A stretch of 64,000 nt of DNA from CBDCUQ01 sp965222835 (GTDB taxonomy: Bacteria; Pseudomonadota; Alphaproteobacteria; Rhizobiales; Hyphomicrobiaceae): positions 558,001 through 622,000 of the forward strand of contig CBDCUQ010000004.1 of assembly GCA_965222835.1 (NCBI GenBank), in the 5' to 3' direction. The number at the start of each line of letters is the position of its first letter. Position 1 is the stretch's first letter. The translations under genes and the position numbers were made by a program. The notes beneath the pieces are model-generated. The model searched no databases, was not told the DNA's origin, and saw only the letters and a program-made list of their open reading frames with translations. Positions 35,523-44,553 of this stretch are shown here, one piece after another.

Positions 35523-36341
35523 TTACCTGAAGGCCTTTTCGAAGTTTCTTGTTTTGTCGAGGTTCTTGGCTTTGTCCTTATTCTTCATGTCGCCGATCCT
35601 TGCGGAATCAAGATCGGCGTCGGTGAAATCGACGCCAGTCACATCGGCACCTGCAAAATTTGCACCAGCGGCATCGCTGCCCTTTAGGATCGCATTGGTC
35701 AAGTTGGCGTTCTTAAAGGAAGCGAATTCGATCAATGCGCGCGACATGTTTGCACCGCGAAGATTGGCTCCTTCGAAATCCGCGCTCTTGAAGGATGCCC
35801 GGATGAGACCCATCGACTGGTTCTCTTCTTCAGCTGCCAGATTTGCCCCCTCGAAGTTTACGCCCTTCATGCTGGTGCGTGAGTAATCACCAATGAGGCG
35901 CGTGCGGGAAAGATCGGCGCCATCCAGCTTTGAGCCGACGAGCTGCGTGCCGAAGAGATTTGCTGTGCGCATTTTTGCATTGGTGAAGTCGGCGTTGAGT
36001 GCCCAGGCTTGGTCGAGGATCACACCTTGCAGGTTGGCACCCGACAGATTTGTTTTCATGAGCCGCGCGAGCTTTAGATTGGTGCGGCGCAGGTCCATGT
36101 TCGAAAGATCGAGACCATTGAGCGACTTGTCTGTCAGGTCGAGCGTTTCGCCCTCTTTGAGGTTGGCGAGGGCGGCTTCAATATCAGCGCGGCTCATATC
36201 AGCCTTGGTGTACTGGTCGGACGAGAGGTCGACCATATCCAGCATGTCCTGGGCCACGGCTGTTATTGCTGCGGCGCCAGACAGCACGCCCGAAAGCGCA
36301 ATCATCAACGCGAATGGTCGTCGTAGAGGCGTCGAGGTCAT
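35523..36341 (-). CDS. Secreted pentapeptide-repeat protein
   Basis: 272 residues with a signal peptide (ALMIALSGVLSGAAAITAVAQ). From about residue 80 onward runs of A(D/N)LXX repeats appear (LDLSNMDLRRTNLKLARLMKTNLSG region, GADLSRTRLIGD, ANLRGANMSRALIEFASFKNANLTN, GANFAGADVTGVDFTDADL), predicting a right-handed quadrilateral beta-helix in the periplasm. A Lys/Asp-rich tail ends the protein. AGGGAAGGAAC precedes the ATG. Function unknown. Confidence 0.85.
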   Translation of the reverse strand: MTSTPLRRPFALMIALSGVLSGAAAITAVAQDMLDMVDLSSDQYTKADMSRADIEAALANLKEGETLDLTDKSLNGLDLSNMDLRRTNLKLARLMKTNLSGANLQGVILDQAWALNADFTNAKMRTANLFGTQLVGSKLDGADLSRTRLIGDYSRTSMKGVNFEGANLAAEEENQSMGLIRASFKSADFEGANLRGANMSRALIEFASFKNANLTNAILKGSDAAGANFAGADVTGVDFTDADLDSARIGDMKNKDKAKNLDKTRNFEKAFR

Positions 36342-36638
36342 CAGTTCCTTCCCTATCGTTGTCCGGCTTCGTCCAAATGGTCAGTTGGACGTGCCCACAT
36401 TTCTCTCATTTGGTTGGTTCTTCGAGTCCAGACAAGGGGAGCATGGCGTGTGGCGTCCCCTCAACTTTTTTGGCTGAACCGGCGACAGAAAGGAATATTC
36501 TGGCTATCTCCTAGGGTCTGTGACCGGGGTCACGAAGAACGATGGACCGACGAACCCGTTTGGGACATTTAAGACCCTGATGTAGCGCAATCTTTGGCGA
36601 ATTCAGCCGTTCCGTGTCGCCGCCAGCTAAGGAGTCCC

Positions 36639-37316
36639 ATGCCGCGCCAACAGAACATCGATCATTGGCTTCATGTCTTTCCGCCACTTCAGGGCCTCGA
36701 GGCCACGCATCTTGCGCGCGCGCAATCGAGCGTGAGCTTCCCGGAATTGGGTGGCGGCGACGTGGCCTACCACCAGGGCTGGGAATGCCCAAATTACGTA
36801 ATGTGCCTGGAAGGCGGGACGCGGACCTTCAAGACATCCAGTAACGGACGGGAGATGGTGATCTATCGGGTAGGGCCTGGCAGCACGTGCGTGTTCACCA
36901 CGCAGTGCCTCTTGGCGGGCGGGACCTTTCCGGCGGAAAGTGTGGCTGAGGCGCCGACCCGGCTTGCGGCTCTGCCGGCCGCCACATTCCACGGCCTGAT
37001 GTCGGATTCGCCCGCGTTTCGCCAGTTTGTGCTCGACGACTATGCCAATTTGCTGGGCAGCATGATCACGCTTGTCGATGAAATCGCGTTCTCAGGCCTT
37101 GATGAGCGGCTTGCGCGCCGGCTTGTTTCGGAAGCGGGCTCCGGGGATGTTGTCTCCAAAACGCACCAACAGCTGGCTGCGGATTTGGGCAGCGTGCGCG
37201 AGGTCATTAGCCGGTATCTCGGTGAGTGGGAGCGTCAGGGTTGGATCAGAACGGCGCGCGGCAGCATTCAGATCCTGGATCGGGGGGCATTGGCGGGCTA
37301 TCGCGGGGGGAGGTGA
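36639..37316 (+). CDS. Crp/Fnr-family transcription regulator
   Basis: 225 residues. A cyclic-nucleotide-binding-like beta-roll (NYVMCLEGGTRTFKTSSNGREMVIYRVGPGSTCVFTTQCL) and a C-terminal winged HTH (THQQLAADLGSVREVISRYLGEWERQGWI). Several Cys residues in the sensor half are not in the FNR Fe-S order, so the signal is unclear. AAGGAG lies 6 nt before the ATG at 36639. It lies 100 nt upstream of the thiC riboswitch on the same strand; whether they are linked is unknown. Confidence 0.88.
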   Translation: MPRQQNIDHWLHVFPPLQGLEATHLARAQSSVSFPELGGGDVAYHQGWECPNYVMCLEGGTRTFKTSSNGREMVIYRVGPGSTCVFTTQCLLAGGTFPAESVAEAPTRLAALPAATFHGLMSDSPAFRQFVLDDYANLLGSMITLVDEIAFSGLDERLARRLVSEAGSGDVVSKTHQQLAADLGSVREVISRYLGEWERQGWIRTARGSIQILDRGALAGYRGGR

Positions 37317-37415
37317 GACTGCCTCAGGCTGTCGGTCCCTCTGAGGCTGATTTCGTGGTGTCGCCAAAATACGGTGTTGCGCACGAGCCGCCCGCTGAGT
37401 CAATCTCTCTCAACA

Positions 37416-37514
37416 CCTTCCGAGGGGGGCCGGCAGGAGCCGGCTGAGATGACGCTTATCTGCGTCACCACCCTTTGAACCTGATCCGGGTCATGCCGGC
37501 GAAGGGACGGGCAG
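37416..37514 (+). promoter_or_regulatory. TPP riboswitch (THI element) upstream of thiC
   Basis: The conserved core is complete: GGGGGGCCGGCAGGAGCC, GCTGAGATGAC, then CACCCTTTGAACCTGATCC, GGGTCATGCCGGCGAAGGGA. TPP binding should fold the helices and lower thiC expression. The core ends about 110 nt before the thiC ATG, so an expression platform lies in 37515-37625; the usual mode in alphaproteobacteria is blocking translation. Confidence 0.96.
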
Positions 37515-37625
37515 AGGGCAGCGCACGGCCATATTTGCAAACTGTGCGGTTGCTGATTTCTTTGCGGTCTTCCTCGATGTCATGGCCGGGCGCCAATCAC
37601 GTCAGCCGCTGAGGAGGCGCGCGCC

Positions 37626-39494
37626 ATGCAGAAGAGCTCCAAACTCGCAGACGCCTCTGCGTTTCGCGTCACAACGGGCCCGATCACGGGATCGGCAAAG
37701 ACGTACAGCGCGCCCGCCGGACATCCGGACCTGCATGTTCCGTTCCGTGAGATTGTGCTGTCGCCCGTGGCGAATGAACCGGACGTGCGCGTTTACGATG
37801 CGTCGGGCCCCTATACAGATCCCGGTTCGCAGATCGATATTGCCGCCGGACTTCCGCGGCACCGTGCGTCCTGGATCGCCGCGCGTGGCGGGGTCGAGGC
37901 CTACGACGGCCGCGCCGTTCGCCCGGAAGACAACGGTCATGCCTCTGGTGGGTCTGCTGCCGGACCGTTCGCAAACACACCACCACCTCTTAGGGGCGTG
38001 AAAGAGAAGCCCGTCACGCAGCTCGAATTTGCGCGCGCCGGGATTGTTACGAAGGAGATGGTTTACGTGGCGCACCGGGAGAACCTGGGGCGCGCGGCTG
38101 CGCTGGGGCAGGCCCGTGAAGCGCTCGACGGCGGCGAAAATTTCGGCGCGAACATCCCAGAGCACATCACACCGGAATTCGTGCGCGATGAGATTGCGCG
38201 GGGGCGGGCAATAATTCCTGCCAACATCAACCACGCCGAGTTGGAGCCGATGATCATCGGGCGCAACTTCCTCGTCAAAATCAACGCCAATATCGGCAAT
38301 TCCGCCATCACGTCATCGGTCGCGGACGAGGTCGACAAGATGGTTTGGGCGATCCGATGGGGTGCGGATACGGTGATGGATCTGTCGACAGGGCGCAATA
38401 TTCATACGACGCGTGAGTGGATCCTTCGAAACAGCCCGGTTCCGATCGGAACCGTTCCTATCTACCAGGCGCTGGAGAAATGCGGCGGTGATCCGGTGAA
38501 GCTCACGTGGGAGATTTACCGGGATACGCTGATCGAGCAATGTGAGCAGGGGGTCGACTACTTCACCATCCATGCTGGCGTGCGGCTTGCCTATGTTCCG
38601 CTTACCGTTGATCGCGTCACGGGGATTGTTTCGCGCGGCGGCTCGATCATGGCCAAGTGGTGTCTTGCGCATCATAAGGAGAGCTTCCTCTACGAGCGTT
38701 TCGACGAGATTTGCGACATTATGCGCCGCTATGACGTGTCGTTCTCGCTCGGCGACGGCTTGCGGCCCGGTTCGATAGCCGACGCCAACGACCGCGCACA
38801 ATTTGCAGAACTGGAAACGCTGGGAGAGCTGACGCAGCTTGCATGGCAAAAGGGCTGTCAGGTGATGATAGAAGGTCCTGGTCACGTTCCTATGAACAAA
38901 ATCAAGGTCAATATGGAGAAGCAGCTGGCGGAATGTGATGAGGCGCCCTTCTACACGCTTGGTCCGCTGACGACGGATATTGCCCCGGGCTACGATCACA
39001 TCACGTCCGGAATCGGCGCGGCCATGATCGGTTGGTATGGCTGCGCCATGCTTTGTTACGTGACACCCAAGGAGCATTTGGGGCTGCCCGATCGGGACGA
39101 CGTGAAGACCGGCGTGATTACCTACCGGATTGCGGCGCATGCGGCCGACCTTGCTAAGGGGCATCCGGCGGCGCAGGTGCGTGACGATGCGCTCTCACGC
39201 GCACGCTTTGATTTCCGCTGGGAGGATCAGTTTAACCTCGGACTTGATCCCGATACGGCGCGGTCGATGCATGACGAGACGCTGCCAAAAGAGGCGCACA
39301 AGGTGGCGCACTTCTGCTCGATGTGTGGTCCCAAGTTCTGCTCGATGAAGATCACACAGGACATCCGGGACTATGCGGCCAAGGAGACGGAAAAGGCGGC
39401 CGGTATGGCTGAGATGAGCCGCCGGTTTCGGGATGCGGGGAGCGAGGTTTATGTGACGCCGCCGTTTTCCGCCGACCCCAAGGCTGGTCCCTGA
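37626..39494 (+). CDS. thiC: Phosphomethylpyrimidine synthase ThiC
   Basis: 622 residues. Radical SAM-like C-terminal cluster motif CSMCGPKFCSM, plus GADTVMDLSTGRNIHTTREWILRNSPVPIGTVP, EQGVDYFTIHAGVRL and EGPGHVPMNKI. It converts AIR to HMP phosphate in thiamine synthesis. The N-terminal domain (1-130) is the extended bacterial form. Under control of the upstream TPP riboswitch; no other thi gene is in the window. Confidence 0.97.
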   Translation: MQKSSKLADASAFRVTTGPITGSAKTYSAPAGHPDLHVPFREIVLSPVANEPDVRVYDASGPYTDPGSQIDIAAGLPRHRASWIAARGGVEAYDGRAVRPEDNGHASGGSAAGPFANTPPPLRGVKEKPVTQLEFARAGIVTKEMVYVAHRENLGRAAALGQAREALDGGENFGANIPEHITPEFVRDEIARGRAIIPANINHAELEPMIIGRNFLVKINANIGNSAITSSVADEVDKMVWAIRWGADTVMDLSTGRNIHTTREWILRNSPVPIGTVPIYQALEKCGGDPVKLTWEIYRDTLIEQCEQGVDYFTIHAGVRLAYVPLTVDRVTGIVSRGGSIMAKWCLAHHKESFLYERFDEICDIMRRYDVSFSLGDGLRPGSIADANDRAQFAELETLGELTQLAWQKGCQVMIEGPGHVPMNKIKVNMEKQLAECDEAPFYTLGPLTTDIAPGYDHITSGIGAAMIGWYGCAMLCYVTPKEHLGLPDRDDVKTGVITYRIAAHAADLAKGHPAAQVRDDALSRARFDFRWEDQFNLGLDPDTARSMHDETLPKEAHKVAHFCSMCGPKFCSMKITQDIRDYAAKETEKAAGMAEMSRRFRDAGSEVYVTPPFSADPKAGP

Positions 39495-39829
39495 GAGCGT
39501 TGGAGTCTGGAGACCCGCTTGGAGACGATGACTTGACCGGGTGCGGCGCGGCCAAGCCGAGAGCTTCCTCCAGTGGTTCGTCTTTGGTTCCTGGGTTTTG
39601 TTCCTGGCACGCGCTTCCTGGCTTGGCTGATGTTCCCTTGGGAACAGCTGCCACGTGTGCTAACAGGCCACACTGCAACGATTATCGTGCGGTCCGCTGA
39701 GGAAACTGATCGTTGGCCAGTGCCGTATTCGGAGACGGGCGCTATAGTCTGCCCTGCGAAATCCTGGAGCCATGGGTCCGGTGTCGAAGAGCGCTGGGGC
39801 CTGTGCGACGTGTTTGGAGGTTTGCTGTC
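39495..39829. other. Intergenic stretch after thiC
   Basis: About 335 bases between thiC and the WRGxG protein. Overlapping shadow frames are present but no gene. A promoter for the 39830 gene is expected near its end. Confidence 0.4.
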
Positions 39830-40339
39830 GTGGCAAAGGTCTCAAATTCGTTTCCGCCGATGTCCGCGGCTCGCATCCTGCTCGTCTGGGTCGTTATTGC
39901 CGCGGCTGGCGTTGCCTCCGTCCCGGCGCCGGCGTTCGCTGGCACGCTCTCTGGCTTGGTTGGCAGTTGGCGGGGAGCGGGAACCGCAACATTCGATGGC
40001 GGCAATCGCGAGAAACTTCGTTGCAACGGGTATTACAAGGGCGGTGATGCCAACTTCAGTATGGTCATTCGTTGCGCGAGCCGCAGTGGTGCCAAGATCG
40101 AGCTGCGTGGCCGCCTTAAGGAGAGCGGCGGGCGCGTGTCCGGGTCATGGGAAGAGCGCACCTATAACGCTACCGGGTCTGTTTCGGGAACCGCGAGCCC
40201 CGGCAAATTGAGAGTTGGCATCAGCGGTGCAATCAATGGCTCAATGTCGGTGTCATACTCGTCGGCTAGCCAGAGCGTTAGGATTTCGACCACCGGTACG
40301 ACGCTCCGGACCGTTCGAATCAGCCTGAGACGGCGCTAG
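39830..40339 (+). CDS. Small secreted beta-rich protein, WRGxG family copy 2
   Basis: 169 residues from GTG 39830, which has GGAGG nine bases upstream; ATG 39860 is the alternative and gives the same mature form. The signal peptide ends APAFA. The mature part has LVGSWRGAGTATFDG, KLRCNGYYKG, IRCASRSGAKIELRG, SGSWEERTYNATGS and a closing RISLRRR. Two Cys residues are shared with copies 1 and 3. The pattern of alternating residues and repeated S/T/G suggests a beta barrel of lipocalin type. Function unknown. It lies 178 nt before copy 3. Confidence 0.72.
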   Translation: MAKVSNSFPPMSAARILLVWVVIAAAGVASVPAPAFAGTLSGLVGSWRGAGTATFDGGNREKLRCNGYYKGGDANFSMVIRCASRSGAKIELRGRLKESGGRVSGSWEERTYNATGSVSGTASPGKLRVGISGAINGSMSVSYSSASQSVRISTTGTTLRTVRISLRRR

Positions 40340-40517
40340 ACCCACATCTGTAAGGCCGTGTTCTGGTGCTCCGCGCCCTAGGCGTTGGCAGATTTCTGTG
40401 CCCTAGATGCTGTTTGTTATACTCCTGCCGAGTTTTGCCCGAGGAACGCCACAACCGCTAGTATGGTGTGCTGGCAGATGTACCGGAGGGCCGGTACGCG
40501 TAGCGAGGCATATTCCT

Positions 40518-41036
40518 ATGACCATACCGATGTGCGGCCGGCGAATGGATCGATCCGACCATGTAGCCAGGAGTTTGTTGTGTTCCATTTTGTACGCGAT
40601 GGCTTTAGCTCTGGCGTCACCTGCTTGGGCGGCCGGGCCTTTTGCGTCATTCGATGGGGTCTGGCGGGGGAGCGGGACGGTTACCCTGCCGGAAGGGCAA
40701 ACCGAGGAGCTCACCTGTAAGGCCTACTACAACGCCAAGGATGCGGGCGCGGGGCTTTCGATCGCGCTTACATGCGCGAGCCCGTCCAATAAGATCGAGC
40801 TACGCGCCGCACTCGTCGCCGCAGGATCCAAAGTCACCGGGACGTGGGAGGAGCGCGCGTTCAACTCAGAGGGAAGCGTGACGGGAACTGTCGGTGACCA
40901 GGCAATGGATCTTTCCGTTTCGGGTACGCTCCAGGCCAATATGAAGATCAAGCTCGGTGGCGCGTCGCAGAGCGTTGCTATCTCTACCGATGGGAAGGGG
41001 TTCAAATCGGTCGCACTGAAGTTGGGCCGGAATTGA
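40518..41036 (+). CDS. Small secreted beta-rich protein, WRGxG family copy 3
   Basis: 172 residues from ATG 40518 (AGCGAGG upstream; ATG 40545 is the alternative). The signal peptide ends ASPAWA. The mature part aligns with copy 2 through its length: FDGVWRGSGTVTL, ELTCKAYYN, LTCASPSNKIELRA, TGTWEERAFNSEGSVTG, KSVALKLGRN. Copies 2 and 3 are tandem duplicates; copy 1 at 5251 is more distant. Function unknown. Confidence 0.72.
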   Translation: MTIPMCGRRMDRSDHVARSLLCSILYAMALALASPAWAAGPFASFDGVWRGSGTVTLPEGQTEELTCKAYYNAKDAGAGLSIALTCASPSNKIELRAALVAAGSKVTGTWEERAFNSEGSVTGTVGDQAMDLSVSGTLQANMKIKLGGASQSVAISTDGKGFKSVALKLGRN

Positions 41037-41178
41037 ACCGCCGCTTGGCGCCGGTTTGCGATGGCTGTCCGAGGGGCGCGTGACGTGCTAGTTTTGGGAG
41101 AGTCGGGCGCTGCCGAATGACATTGCAGGTGGAGGCCCTAAACCGGAAGAGCGGACGACATTACTGCGGAGGACGACG

Positions 41179-41532
41179 ATGCAGGGCCACAAGATAAAGG
41201 CGATGGGTGTTGCGGTTGCGGCATCCAGCCTGCTGGCAGCGGTGCACCCGGCTTCCGCAAACTGGCGCTCGCGTGCCCCCGAGGGTGACTACGCCGTTGC
41301 CGAAAGCCGTTATGGCAATGGATCGGTGCAGGGCGCGGTGCGCCGGACTGCAAAAGGATATGAGGTGCAGCTTCCCAGTGGAACCTGGATCGGCTGCCGC
41401 ACGAGCTGTTCGGAGACGCTGCGCGTGCAAACCGTGGATTTCTACGAGCAGAAGAATACCCTCTCTCCCTACGGCGATCTCAGCAATGAGTGCGGCATTT
41501 TCGGCTGTTTGGACATCGGCGTGCGCCGCTAG
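41179..41532 (+). CDS. Hypothetical secreted protein
   Basis: 117 residues, signal peptide (GVAVAASSLLAAVHPASA). Mature part has YAVAESRYGNGSVQGAVRRTAKGYEVQLPSGTWIGCRTSC, with Cys in TWIGCRTSC and in NECGIFGCLDIGVRR, four in all. GGAGGACGACG lies before ATG 41179. No family recognised. Confidence 0.65.
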   Translation: MQGHKIKAMGVAVAASSLLAAVHPASANWRSRAPEGDYAVAESRYGNGSVQGAVRRTAKGYEVQLPSGTWIGCRTSCSETLRVQTVDFYEQKNTLSPYGDLSNECGIFGCLDIGVRR

Positions 41533-41742
41533 AGATTCTTCAGTCTAGGGCTGAACCACCCGCTCCCCCGCCCGGCCACACCAATCTATCGTTGCTGTGG
41601 GCGTTCGCCGAGCATGTTCGGGCTTGGATTTGGGTGGCTCGTGCACATCTAGATTGGGGGCGCTCACGCAACCATCTCGCCACCCGGCTCTTGTCATGCT
41701 ATCGGCCTCGGCAACGACGCACTGACTTAGCCGAGGCATTTC

Positions 41743-43149
41743 ATGGCCGCTAACAAGACGAAAACCACCCGCACGGAAACCGATACGTTCGGCCCCATCG
41801 AGGTACCTCGCGATCGCTATTGGGGCGCCCAGGCGCAACGGAGCCTCGGCAATTTCAAGATCGGCTGGGAGACACAGCCCAAGCCCATTATCCGCGCGCT
41901 CGGTATTGTGAAGCGTGCCTGCGCGGAGACCAACATGGCCCTCGGCAAGCTCGATGCGAAGCTGGGTGAGGCCATGGTGAAGGCGTCGCAGGAGGTGATC
42001 GAAGGCAAACTCGACGATCATTTTCCTCTGGTCGTCTGGCAGACCGGGTCGGGCACCCAATCCAACATGAACGCCAACGAGGTGATTTCCAACCGGGCGA
42101 TTGAACTGCTTGGCGGGGAGATGGGGTCGAAGACGCCGGTGCATCCCAACGATCACGTCAATATGGCGCAGTCGTCGAATGATACCTACCCGACCGCTAT
42201 GCATGTTGCGTGTGCCGAGGAGATCCATCACCGGCTGGTTCCGGCGCTGCAGTATCTGCGTAATGCGCTCAACGATAAGGCGAAGGCCTGGGCCAAGATT
42301 ATCAAGATTGGGCGCACGCATACGCAAGACGCGACGCCGCTGACGCTGGGTCAGGAGTTCTCCGGGTACACTCAGCAAGTCGAAAACGGCATCGCCCGCA
42401 TCGAGCAGACGATGCCGAAGCTGATGGAGCTTGCTCAGGGTGGAACGGCTGTCGGCACCGGACTCAACGCGCCCAAGGGTTTTGATAAAATGGTAGCGGA
42501 GCGGATTGCGGCCATCACGGCCATGAAGTTTACGACGGCGCCCAACAAATTCGAGGCGCTGGCGGCGCACGACGCGATGGTGATGAGCCACGGCGCGATC
42601 AACACAGTGGCGGCGTCGCTGTTCAAGATTGCCAACGATATCCGGTTACTCGGTTCAGGGCCGCGGTCAGGGCTCGGCGAGCTGGCGCTTCCTGAAAACG
42701 AGCCGGGCTCGTCGATCATGCCGGGGAAGGTCAACCCGACGCAGTGCGAGGCCTTGACCCAAGTGTGCGTGCAGATTTTCGGCAATCATGCGGCGCTCAC
42801 GTTTGCCGGATCGCAAGGGCATTTCGAGCTCAACGTCTACAATCCGGTGATGGCGTATAACTTCCTGCAATCGGTGCGGCTGATGAGCGATGCGGCGATT
42901 TCCTTCACCGACAACTGCGTTGCCGGGATCGAACCGCGCGAGGACAACATCACAGCGGGCCTCAACCGGTCTCTGATGCTGGTCACCGCGCTTGCGCCCA
43001 AGATCGGCTACGACAACGCCGCCAAGATCGCGAAGACGGCACACAAGAACGGCACGACGCTGCGCGAGGAAGCGGTGCGCGGTGGTTATGTTACCGAAAA
43101 AGAGTTCGACGAGATTGTGCGCCCGGAGAAGATGATCGGGACGTGGTAG
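41743..43149 (+). CDS. fumC: Fumarate hydratase, class II
   Basis: 468 residues. TETDTFGPIEVPRDRYWGAQAQRS, GSGTQSNMNANEVI, HVNMAQSSNDTYPTAMH, GRTHTQDATPLTLGQEFSGY and the signature GSSIMPGKVNPTQ, where the Ser is the catalytic base loop, are all class II fumarase. It hydrates fumarate to malate in the TCA cycle; oxygen-stable, no Fe-S cluster. Confidence 0.97.
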   Translation: MAANKTKTTRTETDTFGPIEVPRDRYWGAQAQRSLGNFKIGWETQPKPIIRALGIVKRACAETNMALGKLDAKLGEAMVKASQEVIEGKLDDHFPLVVWQTGSGTQSNMNANEVISNRAIELLGGEMGSKTPVHPNDHVNMAQSSNDTYPTAMHVACAEEIHHRLVPALQYLRNALNDKAKAWAKIIKIGRTHTQDATPLTLGQEFSGYTQQVENGIARIEQTMPKLMELAQGGTAVGTGLNAPKGFDKMVAERIAAITAMKFTTAPNKFEALAAHDAMVMSHGAINTVAASLFKIANDIRLLGSGPRSGLGELALPENEPGSSIMPGKVNPTQCEALTQVCVQIFGNHAALTFAGSQGHFELNVYNPVMAYNFLQSVRLMSDAAISFTDNCVAGIEPREDNITAGLNRSLMLVTALAPKIGYDNAAKIAKTAHKNGTTLREEAVRGGYVTEKEFDEIVRPEKMIGTW

Positions 43150-43248
43150 TTCTTGATTGAAATACTGTTATCATAGGCGTGTTTCGAGTTTCGCGCGCAA
43201 ACTACTCAATGGTAATATGATTGCATAACTTTCTTGGAGGAATTGAGC

Positions 43249-44553
43249 ATGTCATTAGGCAGCCGTGTCGTGATTGTTTTGCTCGCTTGGTTTTATTTGG
43301 TGGATGCGGTCCCTGCTCAGGCACAAACTTCGTTCGAAAGTGCGCCTGTAACGTCAACGACACAGGGTGCAAAGCAGGTACTGGAAGTGGCGCGTCAGTC
43401 GGTCATCCAGGTCAAGGTTTTCTTTGGACCTAACACGGCACCGGCATCTCACGGTAGCGGTTTTGCGGTGACGGCCAGCGGGGATTTCATCACGAACTAT
43501 CACGTCGTCGCTGACTACCTGCAGTTGTCAGAGAAATATCGGCTCGAATACCGGTCAACAGACGGCAGGACGGGACGCCTTTCGGTAAAGGCCTTCGATC
43601 TCCTCAACGATCTGGCGCTTGTTCACGCCGACGACTTCTCCCCGCCTCCACTTTCGTTCGCCGAAACTGCCGCCGCAAGGGGCGAGAAGGCCTATTCGGT
43701 TGGTTTTCCTCTCGACATTGGTCTTACAATTACGGAAGGCGTTGCGAACGGTCAGATCGAGGACTCGTTTCAGCCTCGCGTTCATTACTCGGGAGCCATA
43801 AACGCGGGCATGTCCGGTGGGCCGGCTTTCAATTCGGCGGCTCAAGTGATTGGCGTCAACGTATCCGGCTATCCGTTCCTGCAGCTCATCAGCTTTCTGG
43901 TTCCGGCAGAAAAAGCACTCGAACTTGGCCGTGGCAAGCTGGAAACGGTTCCTACCGGATCCGACATTGGCCGAACCATCATTCGGCAAATGCACCGGCA
44001 TTCCGATGACTTGATGAGTGCTCTTGAAGGCCCGCTCGCAACTCAGATGACAGAGGGCTACGTTCTGCCCGGAAAGATTGCACCGTTCGTTGATTGCGGT
44101 GCCAATGGCAACCCATTGCGGAACGATCCCGTCGACCGTGTTAATATTCTTTGTTATGCGAAGGCCGGCGTTTTCATCAAGAAGCAGCTTTCAAGCGGCG
44201 ATATCCAATATCGCCATATCGTCGAGACAACAGACAAACTCGATGCGTGGCGTTTCGCTTACCGCCTCTCGGCTTTGACGGGGGCAATGGGAAAGCACCG
44301 TACCAATAAGGAGGTCGGGCCATTCGCTTGCGAAGACAGGATCGTTGCTCTGAAGGGGTTTGATGCTGCTGTGGCTGTATGCGTTCGTTCATACCGCAAA
44401 TTTGAGGGCCTCTACGATTTCACAGTCCGCGTAAGCAGTATGAGCGGGGTTACGCATGGCTTCGCAAGTCACCTTGATATCCTGGGCGTTGGTTTTGATG
44501 ACGGGATGGATTTTGTCCGTCGTTACGTTGCGGCGATGGAGTGGAAGTCATGA
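43249..44553 (+). CDS. Trypsin-like serine protease with signal peptide
   Basis: 434 residues. Signal peptide (VVIVLLAWFYLVDAVPAQAQ). S1 protease triad: His in SGDFITNYHVVADY, Asp in LLNDLALVHADDF, Ser in GAINAGMSGGPAF (GMSGGP instead of the usual GNSGGP). The region after about 235 is a C-terminal extension with Cys pairs and no PDZ domain, so it differs from DegP. GGAGG precedes ATG 43249. Its stop overlaps the next FHA gene (ATGA), suggesting they act together. Confidence 0.85.
   Translation: MSLGSRVVIVLLAWFYLVDAVPAQAQTSFESAPVTSTTQGAKQVLEVARQSVIQVKVFFGPNTAPASHGSGFAVTASGDFITNYHVVADYLQLSEKYRLEYRSTDGRTGRLSVKAFDLLNDLALVHADDFSPPPLSFAETAAARGEKAYSVGFPLDIGLTITEGVANGQIEDSFQPRVHYSGAINAGMSGGPAFNSAAQVIGVNVSGYPFLQLISFLVPAEKALELGRGKLETVPTGSDIGRTIIRQMHRHSDDLMSALEGPLATQMTEGYVLPGKIAPFVDCGANGNPLRNDPVDRVNILCYAKAGVFIKKQLSSGDIQYRHIVETTDKLDAWRFAYRLSALTGAMGKHRTNKEVGPFACEDRIVALKGFDAAVAVCVRSYRKFEGLYDFTVRVSSMSGVTHGFASHLDILGVGFDDGMDFVRRYVAAMEWKS

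Noticed and set aside
38313..39164. 283-codon minus-strand open frame
   Set aside because: Antisense shadow of thiC.
41545..42591. 348-codon minus-strand open frame
   Set aside because: Shadow of fumC on the other strand; no domain pattern.
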